Shown one piece after another: positions 33,688 through 42,753 of a stretch of DNA of 64,000 bases. Source of the stretch: Micromonospora craniellae (lineage in GTDB: Bacteria > Actinomycetota > Actinomycetes > Mycobacteriales > Micromonosporaceae). The stretch lies in NCBI RefSeq assembly GCF_014764405.1, contig NZ_CP061725.1, positions 3,286,001 through 3,350,000 of the forward strand. The letters are read 5' to 3'. The notes under the pieces were generated by a model. That model was not told the DNA's origin. It worked only from the letters and a program-made list of their open reading frames with translations, and searched no databases. Both the position numbers and the translations under genes were made by a program. Within the stretch, counting starts at the first letter, position 1; every line of letters begins with the position of its first letter.

Positions 33688-34806
33688 TCAGTCCTTGCGG
33701 TGGCGGCCCGCCGGAAGTTCCCGGGGCTGACCGCGCCGTACCGGCTGCCGGGGGACGGACACGGCGACCGGCCGGCACCGCAGGCCCAGCACCGCACCGA
33801 TCTGCGCCCCGACGATGCTGGCCACGGCGAGTACCGCGGAGATGGCGAGCGGACGGTTCACCCGGTCGGGTTCACCGGCCCGCGCCGCACCCACCGTCAC
33901 CACCGGCGGGTGGTCCTTTGGCGCCTCGTCGTGCGGTGCCGGCCGCCCCTGCGGGGTGGCGGCGGGAGGCGGCGGCGTGGGCGCGGCCGACTCCGGCTGC
34001 TCCACGTCCGGCTTCGACGGCGTCGGACGCGACTGCTCCGGCGTGGGTCCGGGGCGGGCCTGCTGACCGACCAGCCGGCCGGTGGCATGCGGCCGGGCAC
34101 CCTGGTCGTTCGCGTCGGTCGGCAACGTGATCAGTTGACCGGGGCGGATCCGGTCCGGATCCCGCAAGTTGTTGAGCGCGGCCAGCTTCCGGTAGTCCTC
34201 GAAGTCGTCGAGATACCGGTCGGCCACCTTGCCGAGGTAATCGCCCTTTGCCACCTTGTAGACCGGCACATCGGACGTCGCGCGTTCCGCCCGCGCCACC
34301 ACCGGCTCGAACGCCGTGGCCGGCCCGGACAGCGTCGTCGTTGCCGGCCGGGCGAGCGTCGCGGTGGCCGCCACCGGCGCGGAGTAGGTGGGGGCGGTGT
34401 ATGCCGTGGTGGCGGCGGTGGCCGCTGGGCTGGCGGCAATGATCAACGCGACCGAGCCGACCAGGGCCGCCGCCGCCCGTTGCTGCCGACCCATCCCGGG
34501 CAGCCGGGGCGCCGGGCGGCGCAGCGACTGCGCGCCCAACTCCACGAGCACCGACAGGGCGAAGGTGGCCCAGCCGAACCAGCCGACGATCGCCAGCGCC
34601 CGCAGGAAGAGCTGCCCGTCGTCCCGGCTGGTCAGCGTGGTGCCGATCTCCGCGAGTGTGGGCACGTGGTCCGGCAGTGGATTGCCGGCGAACGCCAGCA
34701 ACGCGATCGGACCGCCGACCAGCAGGCCGATCAGCACCACCAGTGCGCCGAATCCGGTCAGCACCCGACCGACCCGCCGTACGGCGGTGCCACCCGATGC
34801 GGCCAT
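33688..34806 (-). CDS. Multi-pass membrane protein with LysM domain at the end of the Tad operon
   Basis: 372 residues. Transmembrane helices lie near residues 15-40, 70-90 and 112-130, with another near the C-terminus (ISAVLAVASIVGAQIGAVLGL). Between them a LysM motif (VYKVAKGDYLGKVADRYLDD to RPGQLITLP) is followed by a Pro/Ala-rich spacer. LysM binds peptidoglycan. The gene is last in the minus-strand Tad operon, 15 bases after the TadE/G-like gene, so it may anchor the pilus machine to the cell wall. Confidence 0.8.
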   Translation of the reverse strand: MAASGGTAVRRVGRVLTGFGALVVLIGLLVGGPIALLAFAGNPLPDHVPTLAEIGTTLTSRDDGQLFLRALAIVGWFGWATFALSVLVELGAQSLRRPAPRLPGMGRQQRAAAALVGSVALIIAASPAATAATTAYTAPTYSAPVAATATLARPATTTLSGPATAFEPVVARAERATSDVPVYKVAKGDYLGKVADRYLDDFEDYRKLAALNNLRDPDRIRPGQLITLPTDANDQGARPHATGRLVGQQARPGPTPEQSRPTPSKPDVEQPESAAPTPPPPAATPQGRPAPHDEAPKDHPPVVTVGAARAGEPDRVNRPLAISAVLAVASIVGAQIGAVLGLRCRPVAVSVPRQPVRRGQPRELPAGRHRKD

Positions 34807-34821
34807 GGCTACCTTCCTTCC

Positions 34822-35247
34822 CTAGGGAGCCCCGGTCAGCGCCCGCGCGGTCGCCTCACCGGAGACGGTGACGGTGTTGGAGAAGCCGAAGAGGCCGAGC
34901 ATCGCCCGGCGGTAGGTGACGGACACCCGTACCCGGATGACGGTCTCGCCGTCGACCACCGGGAAGGTCACGGTGTGGCTGGTGGCCCCGGCTGCGGCGA
35001 GGTAGTCCGCGACGGCCGCACCGGCCTCGGTCTGGTTGATCCGCTTCGGACCGCCCTCGATGGCGGTCGCCCGGTCGATGGCCTGGCCACCGGTCCGGGC
35101 CGCCTCGGCGGCCAGGTTCTCGGCGCGTTGCAGCGTGCGGAGCTGCCCGGCGCCGTCGAACGCCATGCCGATGATGCCGAGTACGCCGATCATCGCCACG
35201 GCGAGGAAGATGCTCACCCGCCCGGCGTCACCCCGCCCGGCCGTCAT
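34822..35247 (-). CDS. TadE/TadG-like pilus assembly protein
   Basis: 141 residues with one N-terminal hydrophobic helix (VSIFLAVAMIGVLGIIGMAFDGAG) following a short basic/Gly segment, the usual form of TadG-type minor components. The rest is predicted to be extracytoplasmic. Its start overlaps the preceding TadE-like stop by four bases. Confidence 0.75.
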   Translation of the reverse strand: MTAGRGDAGRVSIFLAVAMIGVLGIIGMAFDGAGQLRTLQRAENLAAEAARTGGQAIDRATAIEGGPKRINQTEAGAAVADYLAAAGATSHTVTFPVVDGETVIRVRVSVTYRRAMLGLFGFSNTVTVSGEATARALTGAP

Positions 35248-35711
35248 CCCCGGCTCCGGTAGCGGTCCAGCGGCGAGGTGAACGACACGGTGACCCGGTT
35301 GCCGTCCGGCATCCTCAGCGCGGAGATCTTGATGTCCTGGTAGGAGACCAGGCAGCTGATCTGCACGGTGACCGCTGCGTCCTGCCCGACGGAGCTGCGG
35401 AACGCCTCGTCGAGGGTGGTGGAGCGGCCGTCGACGGAGCCGCTGAACTCCACCTCCGGCAGGCGGGAACAGGAGACCTGCCGCCAGTCGAGCTGGCGGC
35501 GTGCCGCGTCCCGGGCCTCCGCGCGGGCGGTGTCGGCGTTCCGCGAGATCGAGGCCGCCCGCGCGGCGTCGTGCGCGGCGGCCTCCAGCGCCTCGCTCGC
35601 CACCGCGGTACGCCCGGCGACCCCGCCCAGCACCATCAACGCCACGAAGGCGGGTGCCAGCACGGCCACCTCGATCGACACCGAGCCCCGGCTCACGGCG
35701 GGGTGGTCCAT
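35244..35711 (-). CDS. TadE-like pseudopilin
   Basis: 155 residues. RGSVSIEVAVLAPAFVALMV has the prepilin-like start, with Glu five residues into the hydrophobic stretch, which the A24 peptidase should recognise. A Cys-containing outer domain follows. It overlaps both neighbours, so it is co-translated. Confidence 0.8.
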   Translation of the reverse strand: MDHPAVSRGSVSIEVAVLAPAFVALMVLGGVAGRTAVASEALEAAAHDAARAASISRNADTARAEARDAARRQLDWRQVSCSRLPEVEFSGSVDGRSTTLDEAFRSSVGQDAAVTVQISCLVSYQDIKISALRMPDGNRVTVSFTSPLDRYRSRG

Positions 35712-36139
35712 CGTTCCGCGGTCCCGTGCGCGGTCTGCCGCACCGAGAAGCTGACCCCCGGCACGATCGACAGCGACCGACCGGTCACCGTGCAGGTCAC
35801 GTCGGTTTCCGTGACGGCACAGTCCGGTCCGGGGTCGTCCCAGTCGACCAGCCAGTCACCGGCCTGGGCGAGGAAGCGCGCGGCGCGTTCCTCACCGGCA
35901 CCCGCCGGGGCCTGGTAGAGCCGCTCGGCGTTCACCCCGCTCTGCGCCGCGTTCAACGCGGTCGAACGGGCCACGAACACGGCGGCGACCTGGATCGCGG
36001 CGAAGACCATCAGCAGGATCGCCGGCAGCGTCACCGCCAACTCGACCGGATTTCCGCCCCGCTCGCCGTCGCCGGGCAGCCGACGGTGCCGGACGGCCGC
36101 GACCATCCGGCACCCGTCGGCGAACAGGGCACGACGCAT
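35693..36139 (-). CDS. TadE-like pseudopilin
   Basis: 148 residues. The processing-site-like segment is GERGGNPVELAVTLPAILLM, again with Glu at position five, followed by an outer domain with two cysteines (CAVTETDVTC) likely to form a disulfide. An internal Met at residue 12 is an alternative start. Confidence 0.8.
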   Translation of the reverse strand: MRRALFADGCRMVAAVRHRRLPGDGERGGNPVELAVTLPAILLMVFAAIQVAAVFVARSTALNAAQSGVNAERLYQAPAGAGEERAARFLAQAGDWLVDWDDPGPDCAVTETDVTCTVTGRSLSIVPGVSFSVRQTAHGTAERWTTPP

Positions 36140-36142
36140 CGG

Positions 36143-36412
36143 TCAGGGCGCCGTCGGGTTGGTGTGCTTCGGGATGTTGCTCATCCAGTCGTTGGCCGCA
36201 CCGAGGGCGGCGGCGGTCACCGCCATCGCCACGGCCACCAGGCCGAAGATGATCACTGCGGTCGGGACCGGGCTGTCGCCGCGATCGCCGCGCAGTTCGG
36301 ACAGGCGGATCCGGAGTGCGACGTGCGCGCGGGTCAACCGCGTGCCCAGCGTGTCGTTGAGGTCGGTCAGCCGCGTTCCCAGCGCGACGTCCCGGTTCGG
36401 GTGGACGGACAT
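36143..36412 (-). CDS. Small single-helix protein, candidate Flp-type pilin of the Tad locus
   Basis: 89 residues, charged for 45 residues, then DRGDSPVPTAVIIFGLVAVAMAVTAAALG as a single membrane helix (residues about 47-72), then a short polar tail. Position directly after tadC fits the major pilin or a small accessory protein. The leader is longer and less typical than in Flp pilins, so the assignment is tentative. Confidence 0.6.
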   Translation of the reverse strand: MSVHPNRDVALGTRLTDLNDTLGTRLTRAHVALRIRLSELRGDRGDSPVPTAVIIFGLVAVAMAVTAAALGAANDWMSNIPKHTNPTAP

Positions 36413-36435
36413 CGGGGCTCCTTTGGTCGGGCGTG

Positions 36436-37299
36436 CTACAGGCGGGCGAGGAAGGGATAGATGGCGAAGCCGAGCAGGACGAAGACCAGCAGCGCGCCGG
36501 GAATGTCGAGCCGGCTGGTCACCCCCTCGGCCCGGGCCAGGTTGTCGGTGCGGATCTGGTCTCGCAGCGAGTCGGCGCGGCTGCGCAGGGTCTCGTGCAC
36601 CTGGGCGCCCTCGCGGCCCGACGAGCGCATGATCGCACCGACGTCGCCCAGCTCCGGGATGCCGATCCGGTCGGAGAGGTCGCGGAGCTCGTCCCAGGGC
36701 GAGTGCATCTGCATCTGGGCCATCCGCAGCGCCTCGGAGATCCGGTCGAAGACCCAGCCCTCACAGATGGCGGCGGCCCGCTCCAACGACTGCACCGGAC
36801 CGTGCGCGGCGGAGAGCTGCAACGCGACCAGGTCCAGATAGGTGCAGACCGCCTGCCGGAACTCGTCCCGGGCCGCCTCGGCGCGGGCGATCATCGACCG
36901 GTGCGCGACCAGCGCGCAGAGCAGCGCCAGACCGATGCTGCCCAGCACCGGCACGGTCAGCGGCAGCGAGACGCCCACGGCGAACAGCGTGAAGCCGAGC
37001 AGAGCCGGCGCGGCGAGCCCGATCAACGCCGACAGCAGCAGCGAGAGGGCGTACTGCTCGGGGGTGCGGTCGAGCAGCGCCAGTTGCCGGTGCGGCGGGC
37101 GCAGCCAGCGGGCCAGCCCGGTCAGCCAGTCCAGCCGGCGGTCGGCCGGGCTGAGTCGGGCCGCCCCCGGCGGCTGGTGCAGCCGGCGCAGCGCCGGACC
37201 GAGCGCCGGGGTCGCCGGCACCAGTTCGCGCACGATCAGGAAGACGCCCAATCCGACCACGGCACCGCCGAGCACGGCGATGGTGAGGTGCAGGTTCAC
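36436..37299 (-). CDS. tadC: TadC-like inner-membrane platform protein
   Basis: 287 residues with a type II secretion F domain: helices near residues 5-25, 85-125 and the C-terminus, and the conserved FRQAVCTYLDLVALQLSAAHGPVQSL region. With TadB it forms the assembly platform of the Tad pilus. Its start overlaps the tadB stop by four bases. Confidence 0.88.
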   Translation of the reverse strand: MNLHLTIAVLGGAVVGLGVFLIVRELVPATPALGPALRRLHQPPGAARLSPADRRLDWLTGLARWLRPPHRQLALLDRTPEQYALSLLLSALIGLAAPALLGFTLFAVGVSLPLTVPVLGSIGLALLCALVAHRSMIARAEAARDEFRQAVCTYLDLVALQLSAAHGPVQSLERAAAICEGWVFDRISEALRMAQMQMHSPWDELRDLSDRIGIPELGDVGAIMRSSGREGAQVHETLRSRADSLRDQIRTDNLARAEGVTSRLDIPGALLVFVLLGFAIYPFLARL

Positions 37300-38198
37300 G
37301 CCACCACCTCCCCGGGATCGGGGGCGGGCAGGAAGCGGGCCGGTCGGGGCGGCTGGCTCATCGAGCGCACCCAGGCCAGCAGGCCGACGAAGGACGCGCC
37401 GAGCACCGCCATCACCACCTGGCCGAACGGCGTGTCGTACGGCTGGACGTACTCCCGGTTGAGCAGGCCGTACGCGATGGTGGCCAGGGTCATCCCGGTC
37501 AGGAAGCGGACCGCGAACCGGGGCTGGGTGCGCTTGGCCTCGATCTCGCGCCGGGTGGCCACCTCGGCGGACGCCGCCGAGGCGATCGAGCCGAGCACGT
37601 CGCCGAGGCGTTCGCCCCGGTCGGTCAGGTGCAGGATGAGCGCCGCCACCACCTGGTCGCAGACCGGGTCACCGATCTCGTCGGCGAACGCCAGCAGGGC
37701 GGAGCGGGCCAGCCAGCCGGCCTGGAGCCGGGCGGCGAGCAGGCGTACCTCCTCCTGGATCTCCTCCGGGGCGGTGCCGACGGTGCCGATGATCGCCTGC
37801 TGGAGACCCTGCCCGGTGGAGGAGACGTCCTTGAGTCGGCGGGTCCACTCGCCGACCGCCTCGATCCGGGCGATCGCCCGCCGTTCCGCCCGACCGACCG
37901 AGAACAGCCACGGCGTGCCGGGCACCGCCACCGCGACCAGCAGGCCGACCACCGGCAGCCCGGTCAGCAGGAAGGCCAGCGCGCCCGCGACCACCGCGCC
38001 GATCAGCAACGCCTGGTGGGTCTGCTGCTCGCGCAGCGTGGTGCCGGAGCCGCGCCACAACCGGCCGAGCCCCGGACCCGCGCCCGGTGCCGGACCGGGC
38101 GGGCGGTTGGTGCCGACCAGCGCGACGACCGTGAGCACCAGCCCGGCCACGCAGGCCGCCCCGGAGACCACCGCGATCAGTTGGATGTTGTCGAGCAC
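37296..38198 (-). CDS. tadB: TadB-like inner-membrane platform protein
   Basis: 300 residues with N-terminal and central transmembrane pairs and the F domain (WTRRLKDVSSTGQGLQQAIIG). Its partner is TadC. It is three bases after tadA. Confidence 0.88.
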   Translation of the reverse strand: MLDNIQLIAVVSGAACVAGLVLTVVALVGTNRPPGPAPGAGPGLGRLWRGSGTTLREQQTHQALLIGAVVAGALAFLLTGLPVVGLLVAVAVPGTPWLFSVGRAERRAIARIEAVGEWTRRLKDVSSTGQGLQQAIIGTVGTAPEEIQEEVRLLAARLQAGWLARSALLAFADEIGDPVCDQVVAALILHLTDRGERLGDVLGSIASAASAEVATRREIEAKRTQPRFAVRFLTGMTLATIAYGLLNREYVQPYDTPFGQVVMAVLGASFVGLLAWVRSMSQPPRPARFLPAPDPGEVVA

Positions 38199-38201
38199 CG
38201 C

Positions 38202-39731
38202 TCACCGCCGCCCGAGTCGGGTCTGCTTGGGGCGTCGCCAGGCGCCCTGGCCGGCCTCGATCCACCGGCTCAGCAGCCGGGCGTCGTAACCCACCCGCAG
38301 CAGTTGGTCGCGGATCCGTTCGGGCAGGTGCCGGGGGACGGCACGGTCGTCCGGGCCGGGGCCGAACACCTGGGTGGTGGTGATCCGGCTGGCCTCGCCG
38401 ACGCCGAGGACCTCCTCGACGTGCGAGACGAACCGGTGCTTGCGGCCACCGATCCCGGTCTCGTCCTCCACGTTGACATAGACGATGAGGTCGAGGGCGT
38501 TGCCGGCCATCCGGCGGGCCTGGTCGACGGTCATCTCCCGGCCGTGCGCCAGCGCCAACTCGATGATCCGTTCACTCACCCCGCCGGGGGTACGCGCGTG
38601 GATCGTGCACATCGAGCCCCGGCTGGTGGTCATCGCCTGGAGCATCGGCACGATCTCCCGGGACCGCACCTCGCCGACGATGATCCGCAGCACGCCCATC
38701 CGCAGCGAGACCGGGATCAGGTCGGCGATGCTCACCTCGCCGGCCGGGCGGCCGTCCGGCCCGCGTTCGCCGTGCCCCTCCCGGGCCTCGAAGCTCATCA
38801 CCGCCCGGTGCCGCGCGCCGCGCCGGGCCGGCAACAACTCCCGGCTCTCCTCCAGCAGCACGTACGGCTCGTCCGGCGGGATCTCGCTCATCAGCGCCCG
38901 GATCACGGTGGTCTTACCGGCCCCGGCCAGCCCGGCGACCATGATGTTCAGTCCGGCGCGCATCGACGCGCGGAGGAAGTCACGCAGCAGCGGGTCGATC
39001 ATCTCGTCCAGGTCGCCCCGCGCCCCGGCCAGGTCGTCCAGGGTCACGTCGAGCGTGTTGTGCTTGCGGATCACCGCGTACGGGCGGTGGCTGACCAGGA
39101 ACACCGCGGCCAACCGGCTGCCGTCGGGCAGTTGCAGGTCCAGGGTGGGCTTCGAGGTGGACAGCGACCGCTCGGTGGCACCGGCCCGGCGGGCGGCCGC
39201 CTGGAGGATCTCCACCAGCTCGTCGTCGCTGTCCGCGATCGGGTCCGTCCAGTCCACGCCGCCGCCGTGCCGGGTGACGCGTACCTGGTCGCAGCCGAGG
39301 ATGTGCACCTCTTCGATGCTGTCGTCGACGAGCAGCGTCTGGAGTCGGCCGAGACCGGCCAGCTCGGCGGTGACCTGGTCGAGCAGCAGCCGCTCCTCGC
39401 CTGCGGCCATCGGCGTGCCGGCCCGACGCACCGAGTCGGCGTACTCGGCGACCAGTTCGACCGCGACCCGGGCCCGCTCGGTGTCCTCCTCGTCGACGCT
39501 GAACTCCCGGCCGCGCTGCCAGCGGGTGAGCCGCTCGCTCAACTCCCGACGCAGCTCGCGGACGACCTGGAAGTCCACCCGGGGCCGGGGCGGCGGCTCG
39601 GGAGCCACCGGCGCGACGGGCACCGGCATCGGGGGATGGGGCCGCCCGTTGACCGGTGGCAGCGGCGGCGCGGTCGAGGTCGCGCCGGGTGGCAACCGGC
39701 GGGGGTCCGAGGAGACCGGCTCAAACCGCAT
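38202..39731 (-). CDS. tadA: Tad pilus assembly ATPase TadA/CpaF
   Basis: 509 residues from the ATG at 39731 with AGGGGGTG upstream; earlier in-frame starts lie within the CpaE-like gene. The secretion ATPase fold is clear: Walker A GLAGAGKTT, RRGARHRAVMSFEAREG, an Asp/Glu box (LRIIVGEVRS) and a His-box region (GSMCTIHARTPGG). The first 60 residues are a Pro-rich linker. It powers pilus assembly from the cytoplasm. Overlaps the CpaE-like gene by 11 bases. Confidence 0.93.
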   Translation of the reverse strand: MRFEPVSSDPRRLPPGATSTAPPLPPVNGRPHPPMPVPVAPVAPEPPPRPRVDFQVVRELRRELSERLTRWQRGREFSVDEEDTERARVAVELVAEYADSVRRAGTPMAAGEERLLLDQVTAELAGLGRLQTLLVDDSIEEVHILGCDQVRVTRHGGGVDWTDPIADSDDELVEILQAAARRAGATERSLSTSKPTLDLQLPDGSRLAAVFLVSHRPYAVIRKHNTLDVTLDDLAGARGDLDEMIDPLLRDFLRASMRAGLNIMVAGLAGAGKTTVIRALMSEIPPDEPYVLLEESRELLPARRGARHRAVMSFEAREGHGERGPDGRPAGEVSIADLIPVSLRMGVLRIIVGEVRSREIVPMLQAMTTSRGSMCTIHARTPGGVSERIIELALAHGREMTVDQARRMAGNALDLIVYVNVEDETGIGGRKHRFVSHVEEVLGVGEASRITTTQVFGPGPDDRAVPRHLPERIRDQLLRVGYDARLLSRWIEAGQGAWRRPKQTRLGRR

Positions 39732-40521
39732 CCGGCACCCCCTGGGACACCGGCCACGCCAACCGGGCCCGCCGCCGTTCCAGCAGCGCGCCGACCGGTA
39801 CCTCCAGGCCACGGGCCGCGCGCAGGAGCGGCCGCGACGCCCGGACGGTGCCGCCCAGGCTGAGCACCTCGGCGGTACGCGGATCGTGCGGCAGCCGGGC
39901 GATCACCGGCGTGTGCAACGCCTTGCTGATGTCGGTCTTGCCGTGGCCGCCGCCGACCAGCAGCAGCCGGAGCGTGCCGGGCTGCACCCGGTGCTCGGCG
40001 AAGTCCCGCTCGATCGTCTGGAGCATGGCGCGGGCGCCGGACAGATCGGGCAGGTGCGCCCGGCTCACCACCAGCACCACCGACGCGGCGCGCAGCAACG
40101 GCCACGGGGTGCCGACCACGTGCAGCCGCCCACAGTCGACGATCACGTCGTACGGTGGGTCGCCGTGCTCCAGCCCGCCGAAGTAGTCGGCGAACCGCTG
40201 CCAGAGCGGGATGACGCTGCCCGCCTGGGCCGGGTCCACGACGCCGGGCAGCAGCAGCCGCTCACGCCGGGGCGCGTCCAGGTCGACCAGTTGCGACCAG
40301 AACGTCGACTCCAGGCTGCCGTCGCGCAGCTCCCCGACGGCAAGCTCGCCGATGCCCCGTGGGCCGTCCAGCGCGCCGCCGAGGTAACCGGCGAGCACCG
40401 AGCCGCCGGCCGGGTCGCATTCGGCGAGGACCAGCCGTCGATGCCAGCTCAACGCGCAGGCCAAGGCCGTGGTGGTCACCCCCGGCGAGCCCTTGGCCGA
40501 GACCAGCGCGATGATCGCCAT
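39721..40521 (-). CDS. CpaE/TadZ-like MinD-family ATPase
   Basis: 266 residues with a deviant Walker A (KGSPGVTTTALA) near the start. It localises Tad machines in other bacteria. There is no N-terminal receiver-like domain, and it is shorter than Caulobacter CpaE. Confidence 0.85.
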   Translation of the reverse strand: MAIIALVSAKGSPGVTTTALACALSWHRRLVLAECDPAGGSVLAGYLGGALDGPRGIGELAVGELRDGSLESTFWSQLVDLDAPRRERLLLPGVVDPAQAGSVIPLWQRFADYFGGLEHGDPPYDVIVDCGRLHVVGTPWPLLRAASVVLVVSRAHLPDLSGARAMLQTIERDFAEHRVQPGTLRLLLVGGGHGKTDISKALHTPVIARLPHDPRTAEVLSLGGTVRASRPLLRAARGLEVPVGALLERRRARLAWPVSQGVPDAV

Positions 40522-40523
40522 AC

Positions 40524-41192
40524 TCAGGCCGCCTTGGTCAGCACGACCGCGATCCGGTCCTGGGCGGCCAGCGCCACCACCGCCGGTACGTCCCGTACGG
40601 CCAGGGCCAGGTAGACCACGACCTCGTCCCGGCCCTCGGTGCTGACCGCGTCGGTGACGGTGGCGGTGAACCGGGTGGCGCTCGACGAGCCACCGCCGCT
40701 GCTGTTGCCGTCTCTGTTGGGGGTGCTCACCAGCAGGACCTGATCGCCGGGGCGGAGTTTCGGCGCGGGGACCTGTGCCGTGCGCAGCCCGAGGGCGAGC
40801 TGCTGCTGCCCGGGGCCGAGCAGCGGATCGTCGGTGAGCTGTGCCATGGTCAGCAACGTCCCCGGGGCGAGCGAGACGGCCGCCCGCATCCCGATCACCT
40901 CGGTGAGCCGGCCGGACGGCACCGGGTCGAGCCCCTGCCCGCCGGCCACCTGTACGGCCACCAGGTCGTCCGCGCCGATCACGCTGCCCACCTCGACGGT
41001 CTGCGCCACCGCCAGGTAGCTGCCGGTGGCACGGACCGAGGTGATCGCGAACGCCGAGCCCAGCCCGCCGAGGGCGATCAGCAGGACGGCCAGGCCGAGC
41101 AGGCCGGGGCGTACCCGACGCTGCCGGACCACCCGGGGCGGGGCGACCGGCGCGTCCACCGAAGGGTTGCCGTTGCGGGTCGCCACGCTCAT
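40524..41192 (-). CDS. CpaB/RcpC-like protein with SAF domain
   Basis: 222 residues from the ATG at 41192. A cytoplasmic tail rich in Arg precedes one transmembrane helix (GLLGLAVLLIALGGLGSAFA), then a SAF domain (LAVAQTVEVGSVIGADDLV) follows outside. CpaB proteins help guide the pilus through the envelope. The start overlaps the upstream stop (ATGA). Confidence 0.82.
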   Translation of the reverse strand: MSVATRNGNPSVDAPVAPPRVVRQRRVRPGLLGLAVLLIALGGLGSAFAITSVRATGSYLAVAQTVEVGSVIGADDLVAVQVAGGQGLDPVPSGRLTEVIGMRAAVSLAPGTLLTMAQLTDDPLLGPGQQQLALGLRTAQVPAPKLRPGDQVLLVSTPNRDGNSSGGGSSSATRFTATVTDAVSTEGRDEVVVYLALAVRDVPAVVALAAQDRIAVVLTKAA

Positions 41193-42187
41193 CGGGTCAC
41201 CACCTGAAGCTCGTTGATCTGGATCTCGACCACACCGGTGGTGCGGGTGACGTTGGGGATGGTGCCGCGCCGGTTGCCGCCCTCCCACGTCACGTTCCAG
41301 TGCGTCGTCGCCTGCACCCGATACGTGTCGGCCTTCGGGTAGCCGCTGTCATAGCCGCAGTCCGGGGACTCCTCGCCGCTCCGGTCGTACGGGGTGCCCG
41401 GACCGTCGCAGATGACCTCGGTGCCGTTGCCCATGTCCCAGACGACCTTGTCGACCTCGGCGTGGATGCTGACCGTCAGGCCGCGATCCGAGGCGGAGGC
41501 GGTCAGCGGGCCGAACTGGTTGGGGCCGCGCTGGGCCCACATCCAGACCGGCAGGCCGACCAGGCCCGGGCCGACGGACTTGCGGGGGGCGACCCTGGCC
41601 CGGGGAGCGACGAGGCTGATCGAGGCGAACGCCCGGCGAGCCAACTCCTCCGGGTCCGGCGGGGCCCCGAAGCCGGGTGGCGCCTCGGGCAGCTGGACGA
41701 TCTCCACGGCGCCGAGATCGCCACCGTTGCAGGCGCGTGTGTACCACCGGTGGCCCTCATCGGCCTCCGGATGCGGCTCGCGGAACTTGTAGTAGCAGCC
41801 GTCGTTGCTGTTGAACCAGCCCAGTTGGTCCGTGTAGCAGGGGATGGTGCGTCCGTTCCACTGGCAGACCCCACCGCCACCGCCACCGCCACCGCCGCCG
41901 TTGTCACCGCCGCCGTTGTCACCGCCGCCGTTGTCACCGCCGCCGTTGTTGCCGCCGTTTCCGGGGGTGCCGGGGTCGTCGTCCCAGACGTTGCAGTTCG
42001 GCTGGGCGGGCGGGCATTCGGCACCGGGGTCGGCGTGGGCCGGCACCGCCGGTCCGGTGGTCAGCAGCAGGGCCAGGGCGCTGCCGAGCAGCGCGCGGCG
42101 GACCAGCCGGCGACCGGGACGTGGGTGCCCGCTGTCGTCCCGGGAGCGGCGGGCCCGGATGGCTCGGGTCGCGTCCCCGGTCAGCAT
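41189..42187 (-). CDS. Secreted Tad-locus protein with a GGGDN repeat linker
   Basis: 332 residues with a long, twin-arginine-free signal peptide (about residues 30-52, ending in AHA). A low-complexity Gly/Asn/Asp linker of repeated GGGDN units and a Gly-run precedes a Cys-containing domain that begins VCQWNGRTIPCYTDQLGW. Several paired cysteines suggest disulfides. Homologues are conserved in actinobacterial Tad loci, to my knowledge, but their role is not established. Confidence 0.75.
   Translation of the reverse strand: MLTGDATRAIRARRSRDDSGHPRPGRRLVRRALLGSALALLLTTGPAVPAHADPGAECPPAQPNCNVWDDDPGTPGNGGNNGGGDNGGGDNGGGDNGGGGGGGGGGVCQWNGRTIPCYTDQLGWFNSNDGCYYKFREPHPEADEGHRWYTRACNGGDLGAVEIVQLPEAPPGFGAPPDPEELARRAFASISLVAPRARVAPRKSVGPGLVGLPVWMWAQRGPNQFGPLTASASDRGLTVSIHAEVDKVVWDMGNGTEVICDGPGTPYDRSGEESPDCGYDSGYPKADTYRVQATTHWNVTWEGGNRRGTIPNVTRTTGVVEIQINELQVVTR
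41868..41957. repeat. Tandem 15-base coding repeat (GGGDN units)
   Basis: Three perfect 15-base units (TTGTCACCGCCGCCG on the + strand) run from 41901 to 41945, flanked by ACCGCC triplet repeats. Because each unit encodes whole codons, copy number can vary without changing the reading frame of the secreted protein. Confidence 0.85.
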
Positions 42188-42753
42188 GGCTGGTCCCGGT
42201 GGGCGGCACCGGTGCTGATCAGCCAGCGACCGTCGGGGTAGCGCTCGGCGGTGGCGGTGGCCAGGTGACGGGAGCCCCGGGTGCCGGGCACCGTCTTCTT
42301 TCCGGCGGAGCGGTAGACCAACCGGTAGCCGGTCGCGTCGAGGCAGTCCTGGATCTCCACCGTGGGCGGTTTGGAATCTAGGTTGACCGAGGTCACCGTG
42401 GGATCGGAGCGGATCGTGCCGGCGCTGACGGCACCGTTGTCGCGGGCCTTGACCAGACTCAATCGGACCCGGGTCAGCAGCGGGTCACCGAGGAAGCGGG
42501 TCAGCTCCGGATGTTGCGGGTCGCTCTGGCGGCTCGCCGTACGTGAGGCGGCGAGATAGCCGGCGTAGGCGGTCAGCGCCGCCTTCTCGGCGGCCTTCTC
42601 CTCGGCGATCCGCTGCGTGTTGGTCGGTGTCCTGTGTCGCTCGGCCCCGGTCGTGGTGGGCGCCTCCTGAGCGCCGCCGCAGGCGGTGGTCGTGCCGACC
42701 GCCGCCACCGCGACCAGACCGGCCGTCCAGCGGCTGAGCTGCCGTGCTCGCAC
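42181..42753 (-). CDS. Lipoprotein at the head of the Tad operon
   Basis: 190 residues from a GTG at 42753 with GAGGAGG upstream. A lipobox (VGTTTAC, Cys about 25) is followed by a Thr/Glu-rich helical stretch and a compact domain with an EIQDCLDATGYRLVY core. No enzyme motif is seen. It overlaps the next gene by seven bases and is probably the first gene of the pilus operon. Confidence 0.75.
   Translation of the reverse strand: MRARQLSRWTAGLVAVAAVGTTTACGGAQEAPTTTGAERHRTPTNTQRIAEEKAAEKAALTAYAGYLAASRTASRQSDPQHPELTRFLGDPLLTRVRLSLVKARDNGAVSAGTIRSDPTVTSVNLDSKPPTVEIQDCLDATGYRLVYRSAGKKTVPGTRGSRHLATATAERYPDGRWLISTGAAHRDQPC

Noticed and set aside
36433..40614. Long plus-strand frames opposite tadA, tadB, tadC and the CpaE-like gene
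   Set aside because: All are shadows; the minus-strand frames hold the conserved Walker and F-domain motifs and overlap tightly as an operon.
41868..41957. CRISPR-like short regular repeats
   Set aside because: The 15-base units are directly adjacent without spacers and encode a protein linker.
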